The position numbers and the translations under genes are program-made. Positions 26,087 through 35,201 of a DNA stretch of 64,000 nt are shown here, one piece after another. The notes below the pieces were generated by a model, which had not been told where the DNA came from, did not search any database, and saw nothing but the letters and a program-made list of their open reading frames with translations. This DNA comes from JAUIIK01 sp963709995 (GTDB taxonomy: Bacteria; Chloroflexota; Chloroflexia; Thermomicrobiales; CFX8): NCBI GenBank assembly GCA_963709995.1, contig CAVPYN010000015.1:1-64000 (forward strand), given 5' to 3'. The first letter of the stretch is position 1. Each line of letters begins with the position of its first letter.

Positions 26087-26740
26087 CTAACCATCGCCCA
26101 TCTCGTCACCATCGTCATCCTCTTCAAATTGGAACTCGAAGTCATAGGCTGAAACAGCAATGACTTGCACTTCGAAGTCGTCGAACGGGTTGTCGCTGCT
26201 AGTAGACGGGAGATCAGACCCTGCCGCTCCAGCATCCGGATCGGGGATGGGCGGGCCAACAACCGGCTCGGTCGAATCATCGCCAGTTTCCTCATCAGGT
26301 TCGACAGCCGGTGGAGGTTGATCGGCTTCTTCGTCAAAGATAATCGGCTCGACGCTTTCGGGTTGTGATACCGACGAGATCGGTTCTTCCCCTTCGCCGT
26401 CACCATCGTCCTCGTCGGAATCATCGTCAACTTCGCTCGTTAGCCCGGTGTTGATCACCGGCGCTGGTTCTCCAGTGACCGCGTCGCCAACTTCGTCGAA
26501 ACTCAAATCACCGCCGCTACCAGCGAAGATATCGTCACCCTGAAGGACTTCTTCTGCCGTTTTCTCTTCAATTTCTGGCAAATCCAACGATTCGCTGTTG
26601 CGAATGGAAACACCCTCGGCTTCGTCTGCTTCTGCATCATCTCGCCTCACGATGGCGTCAAAGACGTCGAGGTTGCTGGAGTTTTGGGATGTCTTGGGGT
26701 TGAGATCGACCACGAGGGAATCCTTTCTGGAGTGAGGCAT
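26087..26740 (-). CDS. Acidic low-complexity protein of unknown function
   Basis: This 217-aa protein starts MPHSRKDSLVVDLNPKTSQN. After a short basic N-terminus it is dominated by Asp, Glu, Ser and Pro (e.g. TSEVDDDSDEDDGDGEGEEP) and ends FEFQFEEDDDGDEMGDG. No globular domain, signal peptide or membrane segment is seen, so it is probably disordered. GGAG lies 10 nt upstream of the ATG. It follows the ABC-2 permease gene on the same strand. A similar acidic protein sits on the other side of that transporter (29515-29874), and others occur at 46395 and in the tail of the giant protein. Confidence 0.6.
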   Translation of the reverse strand: MPHSRKDSLVVDLNPKTSQNSSNLDVFDAIVRRDDAEADEAEGVSIRNSESLDLPEIEEKTAEEVLQGDDIFAGSGGDLSFDEVGDAVTGEPAPVINTGLTSEVDDDSDEDDGDGEGEEPISSVSQPESVEPIIFDEEADQPPPAVEPDEETGDDSTEPVVGPPIPDPDAGAAGSDLPSTSSDNPFDDFEVQVIAVSAYDFEFQFEEDDDGDEMGDG

Positions 26741-26826
26741 GCAATCATCTCCACTCTATTGCAGCCGGTCGCACCCTCCCTGTCGCGGCGGATACAGCTT
26801 TGTTGTCGTGCCGGCAACAGCCAGGA

Positions 26827-28400
26827 TCAGCGCTGGCGAAACGGGAGGCGGAAGACGAACCCGGCGGCAACCGTGGTTACGGTGGCAATGATGATCGGGC
26901 CGATGACCGTTCACTGTGGGGGCGGGACGCCGCGAAGCATTACCTCCTGGAGACCGATGATGCCGTAGGTAACCGGCAAGAGATAGGAAACCAGTCGCAC
27001 TAGTGGCTGGAGATTGTCTGTTGGTAGGAAGAACCCGCTGAAGAAGACCGAGGCAAGGAGCAGGATCATAGCGAGTTGCACGGCCTGTGTCTCTGTCTTG
27101 ACCACAGCTGAGATGAGGAATCCCACGCCAAGCGACGCCGCGAGCACGAGACCGATCACCAGAACCAGATCCGGGGTATCTCCAAGTGACGAAACGTTCA
27201 GTCCGAAGAGAATGACCAGGGCAAGTATTGCGCTCAGAAGCGCGCCGAGAAGGAAGTAGGAAAGATACTTGCCGAGCAGCACCTCCTGGGCGTTGACCGG
27301 CGCAACGCGAAACATCTCGATCGTGCCCTGGAGTCGCTCGCGCACGAGAGCGAGCGCTGCCAGGGTGATGGCGATGTGCTGGATGAGAAGCGCGAGGACC
27401 GCCGGAGCGTAGAATTCAACGACGTCCGGAGACGTTGGGGCAAGGTTGTCTTCGTTCGAGACAAAGGGCGAAATCAGCACATCGACCGGAATGGCGGGCA
27501 GTCGCGCGGCATCCACTTCGTATCTATCTCGTTGCTCGCGCACGAAACCAACGTCGCTGGCGATCTCTTCCGTTCCAGCGTCGCGTGTCGTGATCCTGGT
27601 CAGCATATTCGTCAAGCCGGTCTGAATCTGGGTCAGGTGTCGATCGAGCGCTTCGAGCGTCTTAACTGGCGGGCTTTCCGGCGCCCCGGTCGCACCAACC
27701 GCGGCCCCAGTCGCCAGGAGGACCGCCGGAACTGATTGACGCTCTCTTGTGTCTCTCCGGTCAGAACCCGAAGACCCTGCAGTTTTTGTTCGGCTGCCTC
27801 TTGATCACCAGCATCGAGCGAGGCGTTGGCCTCTTCGAGCCCGGCGTCGAGGGCTGCAGGATACTGGTTGAGCTCACTCAGGCTCGACCTGGATTGGCTG
27901 ATGCCCTGCTGAAGGACTTCGCGCTGGACAATCTGGTTAATTTCGGCGGTCTGGACGCGCGAGTAGAACTCTAGCCAATTGCTCTGGAATGGAGTGAGCT
28001 CATTGTAGAAGACATCGATTTCCGCCGCACTCCCGGCGGTGATCGTCTCGAACGCATCCTCGGGAAACGCGACGACAAGATCGATCTTCCGGTCGCGCAG
28101 CTCAGCGAGCGCTCTGCCCCGGTCGGTGCTGACGCTGCCCAGGACTAGAGGGGAGACGAAGCTTTCTTCATATGCGGCGCGATCGGTGCTGAGATCGCTC
28201 CCGGGCGGGATGACGAGCACGGTCCTGATGGGAGGTGTGCGGCCGTCATAGCCGATGCCGAAAAGCAGCAGGACGAGGAATGGCGCAACGATAAGCGCGA
28301 GGATGAGCTGCGGTTGGCGGCGAATCTGGGTGATCTCTTTGCCGACAAACGATGCCGGGCGCAGGATCGCGCGCCACAACCGGCTAAACAGATAGCTCAT
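26827..28400 (-). CDS. ABC-2 type transporter permease, frameshifted and with an in-frame TGA
   Basis: Starts MSYLFSRLWRAILRPASFVG at 28400, overlapping the ATPase gene by 17 nt. The first segment (LILALIVAPFLVLLLFGIGY) is followed by a long extracytoplasmic part with coiled-coil character. Five C-terminal segments then follow, with MFRVAPVNAQEVLLGKYLSY and FFSGFFLPTDNLQPLVRLVS, typical of ABC-2/YhgE-like drug or polysaccharide exporters. The frame shifts near 27630. At 26911-26913 a TGA follows VPPPQ, yet the same frame continues TVIGPIIIATVTTVAAGFVF to a stop at 26827, completing the last expected helix. TGA may replace TGG. Confidence 0.8.
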
Positions 28401-29355
28401 CGCCACGATCCATGTCGGACTTACGCACCAGCTCGACGAACACCGCGTCGAGAGAGATCTGCACCTCTTCCAGTTCATCGATGCGACGACCGAGGTCACG
28501 CAGTTCATCTTTGAGCCGGGGGATTGCTTCGTGGGCGGCTACTACAACCAGCTCGATCTCATTTTGCGATATACGCTGGCCGTCCAGGACGAAATCCAGA
28601 TCCAGGAGATGGCGGAGGAGCTCCAGTGAGAGATCTTCCGTCTTCAAGCGGACGACTTCTCCACCAAAGACCTGCTGGCGTAGTTCGTCCGGGGCGCCAG
28701 TTGCGACGACCCGGCCGGCGTTTATCAGGTAGATCCGGTCGCAGCGCTCGGTTTCGGTGATGTACTGGGTTGTGACGAGGAGTGACGCGCCATCCTGGCG
28801 GAGATCGTCGAACATCTTCCAGATAGACTCCCGCAGGACTGGATCGAGCCCGGCGGTCGGCTCGTCGAGCACGATCAATTCGGGCTGGTGAAGGAGCGTG
28901 GCGGCAAGAGCCACGCGGCGGCGCATTCCGCCAGAGATGTCGCTCGCCCGGCGGTCGCTTGCGTCGGTCAGCTCAAGCTGGTCGAGCAGTTGCTTGATGC
29001 GCTCGCGCCGCTGGCGTGGCCCCAGACCGTAGAGCCCGGCCGCAAATAGCAGATTCTCGTGGATCGTCAGGTCGTCGTAGAGCAGGAAATCTTGAGGCAG
29101 GTAGCCGATGCGCTCCCGATCGGCACGATCGAACGTGGCGGCGCCGTGGCCGAAAACCTCAATTGTGCCGCGGGTTGGTTCATACAAACCGAGGAGCAAA
29201 CGGATCGCCGTGGTCGTGCCGGAACCGCTTGGGCCAACAATGCCAACGATCTCACCGTCAAGGATATCCAGGTCGATGGCTTCAAGCGCCTGAACCGATC
29301 CGAAAGATTTTCCTACGCCGCGGGCGCTGGCGAGTGTGCTGATAATCGACCTCAA
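28384..29355 (-). CDS. ABC transporter ATP-binding protein with altered Walker A
   Basis: This is about 323 aa; the frame begins at a TTG (29355), so the exact start is uncertain. The Q-loop (YLPQDFLLYDDLT), signature (DISGGMRRRVALAATLL), Walker B (LIVLDEPTAGLDP) and a switch region reading TTQYITETERCDR are present. The P-loop reads GPSGSGTTTAIR, with Thr where the invariant Lys is expected. A C-terminal extension of about 100 aa (EVVRLKTEDLSLELLRHLLD) is typical of ATPases of ABC-2 drug or antibiotic exporters. It pairs with the overlapping downstream permease. Confidence 0.85.
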   Translation of the reverse strand: MRSIISTLASARGVGKSFGSVQALEAIDLDILDGEIVGIVGPSGSGTTTAIRLLLGLYEPTRGTIEVFGHGAATFDRADRERIGYLPQDFLLYDDLTIHENLLFAAGLYGLGPRQRRERIKQLLDQLELTDASDRRASDISGGMRRRVALAATLLHQPELIVLDEPTAGLDPVLRESIWKMFDDLRQDGASLLVTTQYITETERCDRIYLINAGRVVATGAPDELRQQVFGGEVVRLKTEDLSLELLRHLLDLDFVLDGQRISQNEIELVVVAAHEAIPRLKDELRDLGRRIDELEEVQISLDAVFVELVRKSDMDRGDELSV

Positions 29356-29514
29356 ATCGCAGAAACCGGCTGGCCAACTGGCGCAGTCTATCCTCGATAG
29401 GATTCGGGAACAGGGTGCTGTGATTCATCGAGCGGGTAGATCCCTGGGCACAGTTGCCAGTAATCGTAGGGTTGGTTGGCGGATTCCCCAAGTCGTGCTG
29501 TGTCCCCCGAAACG

Positions 29515-29874
29515 CTAAAACTCGAGATCCTCGTCGAGGTCATCGAAATCGTAGGGGCTGAATTCGTCGTCGACGCTGTCCGCTTCGAAAAGAGATGTGC
29601 CCACGAGTTCAAACGGCGTGTTCGTGTCAGGTTCGAAATCAATCGAGGGAGGATTACTGAACTCAAGCTCGCCTTCTTCAACAGGCTCCAGTTCAACATT
29701 GGAGAAATACGAAACCGGCGGCTCTTCAGAAGGTTGGCTATCCGGGTCGAACACGATCTCCGAAGAGATTTCGGGATCGTTCTCGTCGTTGATTGGCTCT
29801 TCCGGCAGGAATTCGAGCTTCTCGAACTCCTCAACCTGCCGGTCATCCACATGGTCTCGTCGCTCAATGAACAT
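29515..29874 (-). CDS. Acidic low-complexity protein (119 aa)
   Basis: Starts MFIERRDHVDDRQVEEFEKL and ends SPYDFDDLDEDLEF. It is rich in Glu, Asp, Pro, Phe and Ser with recurring E-[LF]-E-F or [VI]-x-[LF]-E-P patterns (KLEFLPEEP, VELEPVEEGELEF, IDFEPDTNTPFEL). No domain, signal peptide or membrane segment is seen. It lies upstream of the ABC exporter on the same strand with a 159-nt gap. Function is unknown; a disordered binding protein is likely. Confidence 0.55.
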   Translation of the reverse strand: MFIERRDHVDDRQVEEFEKLEFLPEEPINDENDPEISSEIVFDPDSQPSEEPPVSYFSNVELEPVEEGELEFSNPPSIDFEPDTNTPFELVGTSLFEADSVDDEFSPYDFDDLDEDLEF

Positions 29875-30043
29875 CGATGGTGCTCCTACAGCTTCCTAGA
29901 TCTCCTGGCTATCATACGGCGCGACGAGATGATTAGCTGTTATCTGCGCTACACCTTGCCCATTTCCCGCCTCTATCGCCAAGGCTTGACGGAAGTCGTC
30001 GCTGCTGCTTGAATCAGAGGAGACAATTGAATATTCCGAGGGA

Positions 30044-30140
30044 GCAACGGGGGCTCGGGGGACGCCGGGCTGAGAGGGTAGCCAATCCGCTATCGACCGT
30101 TTGGGACCTGACCTGGGTAATGCCAGCGTAGGGATGTGAC
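30044..30140 (+). promoter_or_regulatory. TPP riboswitch (THI element)
   Basis: The aptamer core is plain. An ACGGGGGCTC-type 5' arm is followed by GCCGGGCTGAGAGGG, and then by GGGACCTGACCTGGGTAATGC and CAGCGTAGGGATG. The CTGAGA and ACCTGA..TGGGTAATGCCAGCGTAGGGA blocks are the universally conserved thiamine-pyrophosphate-binding elements. It precedes a terminator and a three-gene importer. Confidence 0.95.
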
Positions 30141-30195
30141 GATGTGCTCGGCGACGGAAGTCTGTCGAGCCGTCTCGGAAGGAAGAGCATCGCAA

Positions 30196-30231
30196 CGCCG
30201 GTCAGGGGCGCCCCCTGGGCCCGGCGTTTTT
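30196..30231 (+). terminator. Intrinsic terminator forming the riboswitch expression platform
   Basis: CGCCGG-T-CAGGGG pairs with CCCCTG-GGC-CCGGCG (30196-30226) and is followed directly by TTTTT. It ends 8 nt before the ATG of the ATPase gene, so transcription would stop when TPP is bound. Confidence 0.85.
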
Positions 30232-30239
30232 GCATTGCC

Positions 30240-31061
30240 ATGACTGTAAAGAACCAATCGATATCTGGATCAATGGGTGCGGCGGCTACTGGCGTCGAGC
30301 AGCTATCTGTGTCGAACCTTTCGGTGAGATTTGACAGTGTCGCCGTCATCCATCAGGTCAATCTTACCGTCTACCAGGGTGAGTTCGTCGCGTTGCTTGG
30401 GCCGTCCGGCTGTGGAAAGAGCACCCTGCTCAATGCAATTGTTGGACTTGTGGAGCCGGACTCGGGGCGAATTCGTCTGGGCGACAACATCGCCAGCAAT
30501 CGTCTCGGCAAGGTTGCCTACATGCCCCAGCGGGATGCGCTGCTGCCCTGGCGCACAGTGCTGGAGAACGCGACCCTGAGCGCGGAGATCGGCGGACTGA
30601 ACCGGCGTGAGGCGCGGGACCGGGCACGGGCCCTGCTGCCACGGTTTGGTCTGGAGGGTTTCGGCGATTACTACCCGGCATCACTTTCCGGCGGCATGCG
30701 CCAGCGGGTGGCCTTTCTGCGAACGGTGCTGACTGAGCAGGAGGTCATGTTGCTTGATGAGCCCTTCGGCGCGCTGGATGCCCTGACTCGCCGCTCGATG
30801 CAGGAATGGTTGCTGGGTCTATGGAACGATCTTGGCCGGACGATTCTGATGGTCACCCATGATGTCGAAGAAGCGCTGTTGCTAGCCGACCGGGTCGCGG
30901 TGATGACGGCCCGGCCCGGGACGATCAAGCGCGTGGATACCGTCAACCTTCCCCGCCCTCGCTCGATGGACATGATCGCCGAACCGGCGCTGGTTGAGCA
31001 GAAGATGAACCTGCTGCATTCGCTGCGGGCGGAGTTGGGCGATCAGGAGCATCTTAGGTGA
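30240..31061 (+). CDS. thiZ: Thiamine-precursor ABC transporter, ATP-binding protein
   Basis: This 273-aa protein contains Walker A (LLGPSGCGKSTLLNAIVGL), a Q-loop (VAYMPQRDALLPWRTV), the signature ASLSGGMRQRVAFLR, Walker B (EVMLLDEPFGALDALTRR) and the H-loop (MVTHDVEEALLLADRV). It belongs to the nitrate/sulfonate/taurine-type importer ATPases that include ThiZ. The TPP riboswitch and terminator directly upstream, and the NMT1-like binding protein downstream, identify the substrate as a thiamine precursor such as HMP or formylaminopyrimidine. Its stop overlaps the GTG start of the permease (GTGA). Confidence 0.9.
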   Translation: MTVKNQSISGSMGAAATGVEQLSVSNLSVRFDSVAVIHQVNLTVYQGEFVALLGPSGCGKSTLLNAIVGLVEPDSGRIRLGDNIASNRLGKVAYMPQRDALLPWRTVLENATLSAEIGGLNRREARDRARALLPRFGLEGFGDYYPASLSGGMRQRVAFLRTVLTEQEVMLLDEPFGALDALTRRSMQEWLLGLWNDLGRTILMVTHDVEEALLLADRVAVMTARPGTIKRVDTVNLPRPRSMDMIAEPALVEQKMNLLHSLRAELGDQEHLR

Positions 31062-31888
31062 TTGACCTGGCGCGGCAAGAAGCTGTAGCGGAGCGATCGG
31101 CCACCCGCCGGATCGACCTGCGCTTTCTGGCGGGCTGGATTGTCCCGATCGTGCTGCTGGCCATGACCATCGTGATCTGGGAAGCCTGGGTCTGGATCGA
31201 CGATACGCCAGCCTGGTTCCTGCCTGCTCCGAGCGCGATCGCTGCCGAGGCTGCTTCGTCGCGCGCGCTGCTCTGGCAGCACACCTGGACAACGTTGCAA
31301 GAAGTACTGGTTGGTTATCTCATCGCTCTGGTAGTCGGCATTGCGACGGCGCTGTTGATCGCCATGTCGTCTATTGCTGAACGCACGATCTACCCGTTGA
31401 TCGTCGCCAGCCAGGCCATTCCGATTATTGCCCTCGCGCCGATCCTGCTGATCTGGTTCGGTTTTGGAATGACTCCCAAGGTCATCGTCGTTGTCCTGCT
31501 GTGCTATTTCCCGATCGCGGTGAACATGGCTGATGGCCTGCGATCGGCCGATGTCGACGCGCTCAATTTGCTGCGCAGCATGGGCGCCAGCCGCTGGCAG
31601 ATCATGCGCATTGTTCGTGTACCTTCGTCGCTGCCATATCTCATCTCCGGCGCGCGGGTCGCTGCCGCGGTAGCCGTCATCGGGGCGATCGTCGGGGAAT
31701 GGGTCGGCGCGTCCTCTGGCCTCGGTTATCTGATGACACGCGCGGCATCGCAGTTTCTGACGGCCCGCCTCTTCGCCGCGGTTGCTATCTCGGGAATCAT
31801 TGGCGTTGCGCTCTTCGTGATCGTTGCGCTGGTTGGCAGGATGCTGACGCCGTGGAGCAGGGAAGAGGGATTAGGGAAGAGGGATTAG
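31058..31888 (+). CDS. thiX: Thiamine-precursor ABC transporter, permease
   Basis: A GTG start at 31058 overlaps the ATPase stop. The product is 276 aa with six membrane segments and the conserved BPD_transp_1 EAA-like loop (LLRSMGASRWQIMRIVRVPS, then SLPYLISGARVAA). GEWVGASSGLGYLMTRA is typical of SsuC/ThiX-type permeases. It is translationally coupled to the ATPase. The 3' end overlaps a dispersed GGATTAGGGAAGAG repeat, which forms the last codons (REEGLGKRD), so the natural C-terminus may have been extended by the repeat. Confidence 0.9.
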   Translation: MIDLARQEAVAERSATRRIDLRFLAGWIVPIVLLAMTIVIWEAWVWIDDTPAWFLPAPSAIAAEAASSRALLWQHTWTTLQEVLVGYLIALVVGIATALLIAMSSIAERTIYPLIVASQAIPIIALAPILLIWFGFGMTPKVIVVVLLCYFPIAVNMADGLRSADVDALNLLRSMGASRWQIMRIVRVPSSLPYLISGARVAAAVAVIGAIVGEWVGASSGLGYLMTRAASQFLTARLFAAVAISGIIGVALFVIVALVGRMLTPWSREEGLGKRD

Positions 31889-31905
31889 GGAAGAGGTTGG
31901 CATCG
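31858..31905. repeat. Tandem GGATTAGGGAAGAG repeat
   Basis: About three copies of GGGATTAGGGAAGAG occur in tandem at the permease 3' end. They are the same family as the TAATCCCT repeats at 320-352, 56398-56412 and 59951-60032. Confidence 0.6.
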
Positions 31906-31950
31906 GGTTGGATGTGAGGGTTGTTGGCTGAAAGAGAGAGCTGGATAGAG

Positions 31951-32961
31951 ATGAAGCTGTTGAACATTCGTTTGCTTGGGTTGCTGCTGGTTGTCATCCC
32001 GCTGGTAGTGGCATGTGGGGATGATGACGATGCTAGTGCTGAGCCAACGCAGGTCAGCGTCGCTCTGGACTGGTTTCCTTGGGCGCAGCATTCGGCGCTG
32101 TATCTCGCTCAGGATCGCGGATACTTTGAAGAAGAAGGGCTCGAAGTCGACTTCCACGTTCCGGCCAACCCGGAGGATGGCTTGAAGCTCGTTGGCTCTG
32201 GAGAAGAGGACTTCGCGATCTCGTACCAGGCCGACGTGCTCCTTGCCCGTGGCGAAGAGCTACCAGTGCAGTCCGTCGCCGCGCTGGTGCAGCATCCGCT
32301 GAACGGCATCATGAGTCTGGAGTCAGCCGGGATTAGCCGCCCCGCCGACCTGGCTGGCAAGAAGATCGGCTACGCGGGTTTGCCCAGCGATGAAGCGCTC
32401 GTCAAAGCCGTCCTTGAAGCCGACGGACTAACGATCAGCGACGTAGAGATGGTCAACGTCAGTTTCAGCCTCGCGCCATCACTCGTCTCCCGGCAGGTCG
32501 ACGCGGTCATCGGAGCCTACTATGTATACGAGTCATTTCAGATCGAGAACGAGAGTGGCGACACAGTGTCGGTCATACCGTTGACCGACTGGGGCGTGCC
32601 TGACTACTACGAGCTGGTGCTAGTTGCGAACGATGAGATGATCGAAGACGATCAGGAGACGATCGAGAAATTTGTCCGGGCGATGCAGCGAGGCTATGAC
32701 GCGGCGGCGGAAGACCAGGCTGCCGCGATCGACGCCCTGCTCGAGAACAATCCCGACGCCAGCGAAGAGGTTGAGACTGCCAGCATCGCGTTGCTCTGGC
32801 CGCTCTGGACCGACGAAGGGGCGGTCGATTTTGGAACGCAGACAGATGAGAATTGGACTCGCTACGCCGACTGGTTGATCGCCAGCGGCTTGTTGTCCGA
32901 CGGGGTGGATGGTTCCGAAGCCTTCACCAATGAATTCGTCGAGGCAGCCTCAGGCAGCTAG
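31951..32961 (+). CDS. thiY: Thiamine-precursor substrate-binding lipoprotein (NMT1/THI5-like)
   Basis: The start MKLLNIRLLGLLLVVIPLVV at 31951 gives a lipoprotein signal with lipobox VVAC followed by GDDDD. An upstream ATG would bury the signal. The mature part opens VSVALDWFPWAQHSALYLAQ and DRGYFEEEGLEVDFH, the hallmark of the NMT1/ThiY family, followed by GEEDFAISYQAD and GYAGLPSDEALVKAV. It would bind an aminopyrimidine precursor of thiamine at the outer membrane face and deliver it to ThiX. It is the last gene of the TPP-riboswitch operon. Confidence 0.9.
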   Translation: MKLLNIRLLGLLLVVIPLVVACGDDDDASAEPTQVSVALDWFPWAQHSALYLAQDRGYFEEEGLEVDFHVPANPEDGLKLVGSGEEDFAISYQADVLLARGEELPVQSVAALVQHPLNGIMSLESAGISRPADLAGKKIGYAGLPSDEALVKAVLEADGLTISDVEMVNVSFSLAPSLVSRQVDAVIGAYYVYESFQIENESGDTVSVIPLTDWGVPDYYELVLVANDEMIEDDQETIEKFVRAMQRGYDAAAEDQAAAIDALLENNPDASEEVETASIALLWPLWTDEGAVDFGTQTDENWTRYADWLIASGLLSDGVDGSEAFTNEFVEAASGS

Positions 32962-33082
32962 GGTTCAAGCTCGCGCCTGGAGATATGCTTGGAGATTCGG
33001 CACTGGCCAGAGTCAAGTTCCTTGCATGCGCGGACGTCGTTGGAATGGTTTGAACGCATCGATCTGCCAACGCCGGTCTAGA

Positions 33083-33613
33083 CTATGGGCGTGGCTTGGC
33101 GGCCCACATCGCGATGGCTCCGATAAACGCGGCGACGAGAAGCCCGAGGACGCCGCCGAGCGGCCGGAGATCATTCGGATCCTCAACAATGATGCCGAAG
33201 TTGTTTTCGAAGAGTGACGACAGCAACGGCGGCACGATGAAGATTCCGAGGAGGACACAGAACACCCCGCCCCCGACGAGCCCCAGGATCATTGGTAGGG
33301 GATTGTCCAGATCTGCCGCCGAGTTCTCATAGACAGAGGTTTCGCCCTCTTCTTTCCACCATTCGACGAGTTCGTCCTCGCTCTGCACGTCGAGATCGAG
33401 CTTGTCGGCTTCAACGACTCCAATCGGGTCCGGAACAACCATTGCGCTATCAGGAACGCCCGGAGATCCACAAGTTGGGCAGATGGTCACGCCCGGTTGA
33501 AGATCCACCGAGCACCACTGGCAGGTCAGCACGCCGGACGACGCTGCCGTCTTTTGGAGTCTTCCCGTTTCTGGTAACCTGCCGGTGCGCGTGTCGGCCA
33601 TTGCGCCTGCCAT
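33083..33613 (-). CDS. Zinc-ribbon membrane protein of unknown function
   Basis: This 176-aa protein has a zinc ribbon at residues ~30-49 (CQWCSVDLQPGVTICPTCGS, four Cys in two CxxC pairs). An acidic linker (EDELVEWWKEEGETSVYENS) is followed by two membrane segments (PMILGLVGGGVFCVLLGIFI and PLGGVLGLLVAAFIGAIAMW). The layout of an N-terminal zinc ribbon and a C-terminal membrane anchor is common in uncharacterised bacterial proteins. It is convergent with the thiY gene. Confidence 0.65.
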   Translation of the reverse strand: MAGAMADTRTGRLPETGRLQKTAASSGVLTCQWCSVDLQPGVTICPTCGSPGVPDSAMVVPDPIGVVEADKLDLDVQSEDELVEWWKEEGETSVYENSAADLDNPLPMILGLVGGGVFCVLLGIFIVPPLLSSLFENNFGIIVEDPNDLRPLGGVLGLLVAAFIGAIAMWAAKPRP

Positions 33614-33749
33614 TCATTTCACGCACAGATCGCGCTGAGCCTGAATAGTGAAACCAGTCATCAGCGCCAGCACTGAGACTTCTTCATGGTTTACGCCTGA
33701 CCGGCCAGGGAGGCAACGGCCCGTTGGTACCATTCTCGTGCGACGGACG

Positions 33750-35168
33750 ATGATGACGGGCAAGATCGGGAAGGGGGCGGCGTTGAAGGACTATGGGTCG
33801 TATAGCTTCTGGCTGGAGAACTCGGGGGATGATCTGACGCCACGCGCACCGCTTGACGGTTCCGTGACTGTCGATATCGCCATTCTTGGCGCTGGTTTTA
33901 CCGGCCTTTGGACGGCATATCACCTGCTCCTGCGCGACCCATCCCTGAACATCGTCATTCTGGAAGCGGAGATCGCCGGTTTTGGGGCTTCCGGCCGCAA
34001 TGGGGGCTGGTGCTTCGCGGGCTTCCCACTCTCCCCCTCTGAACTTACCGGGCGCTACGGACGCGATGCAGCGCGAGCAATCTCTCTGGCGATGTATGAC
34101 TCAGTGGACGACGTCGGGCGGGTTTGCGAGGTTGAAGGGATTGATGCCCATTTCGCCAAGGGCGGCGAACTCGAGATCGCGCGCGCTGAGCATGACCTCC
34201 CGAAGCTTGAAGAAACGTATAACGAGTTCCGCGACATCGGCCTGGACGATCATTACGAACTCTTTGACGCCGCTCAGACCGCCGAGCGCATCCAGGTCGC
34301 TGGCGCGGTCGGATCATTCTGGAACCGGGAAGGGGCCGCCGTGCAGCCAGCGCGCCTGGCGCGAGGTCTGGCCAGGGCGGTCGAGCGTCGTGGCGGCACG
34401 ATCTACGAACAAACCAGGGTGCTCGATTTCACGCCTGGTCCACCCGCGCCGGTCTTCCACAGTGATCGAGGAGACGTTACCGCCAGGGTGATCGTGATGG
34501 CGGGGGAGGCGTATCTGGCGGAGCAGCCGAAGCTGGCTCGTACCATCCTTCCGATTACCTCCCATATCGTGATCACTGAGCCGCTTGGTGACGACATCTG
34601 GGCGCAGATAGGCTGGGAGCGCCGGGAAGTGGTCGGCGGGTTCGGCATCGAGGGCGGCTATCTCAACCACACGGCGGATGGTCGAATTGCCTTCGGGCCA
34701 TACCGGTCGCACTATCCGTTCCGGTCGAAGATCTCCGACAGCATCAATCTTCAAGAGGAGATCTTCCAGCACGGTCGAGAATCAGCGCGCTCCTGGTTCC
34801 CGATGCTCGCAAATGTGCGGTTCACCCATTCCTGGGGCGGGGTGTTGGGTATGCCGCGTGACCATATGCCGACGATGGCTTACAGCCGTTCGACTGGCGT
34901 TGCGTTCGGATTCGGGTACACCGGCGACGGGGTCGCGACGACAAATCTATCCGGCAGGGTTTTGAGCCACTTGATCACCGGGACGAAGTCTTCGCTCACC
35001 GAGCTGCCAATGACGCGTCATCGCCCACGTAACTGGGAACCTGAACCGCTGCGCTGGATCGGGAGCAAGATGGTGATGTGGAGCCGCCACCGCAGCGAGC
35101 GGTGGATTGAAGAGAATCGTCGACATCCGGACAAACCAACCCTGGCTGAGCGGCTATGGAGGTCGTGA
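33750..35168 (+). CDS. FAD-dependent oxidoreductase (DAO family)
   Basis: The start at 33750 or 33753 (MMTGKIGKGAALKDYGSYSF) is chosen; the upstream extension is not family-like. The product is about 472 aa. The Rossmann dinucleotide motif VDIAILGAGFTGLWTAYHLL is followed by VILEAEIAGFGASGRNGGWC, where the conserved GASGRN-GG stretch accepts FAD. The C-terminal GFGYTGDGVATTNLSGRVL completes the FAD site. These are typical of D-amino-acid oxidase/GlcD-like enzymes that oxidise amines or amino acids. The substrate is unknown. A second enzyme of the same family lies at 39044-40316. Confidence 0.85.
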   Translation: MMTGKIGKGAALKDYGSYSFWLENSGDDLTPRAPLDGSVTVDIAILGAGFTGLWTAYHLLLRDPSLNIVILEAEIAGFGASGRNGGWCFAGFPLSPSELTGRYGRDAARAISLAMYDSVDDVGRVCEVEGIDAHFAKGGELEIARAEHDLPKLEETYNEFRDIGLDDHYELFDAAQTAERIQVAGAVGSFWNREGAAVQPARLARGLARAVERRGGTIYEQTRVLDFTPGPPAPVFHSDRGDVTARVIVMAGEAYLAEQPKLARTILPITSHIVITEPLGDDIWAQIGWERREVVGGFGIEGGYLNHTADGRIAFGPYRSHYPFRSKISDSINLQEEIFQHGRESARSWFPMLANVRFTHSWGGVLGMPRDHMPTMAYSRSTGVAFGFGYTGDGVATTNLSGRVLSHLITGTKSSLTELPMTRHRPRNWEPEPLRWIGSKMVMWSRHRSERWIEENRRHPDKPTLAERLWRS

Positions 35169-35201
35169 AGGTGAGGGATGGCGCACAGCCGATCTAATCC
35201 G

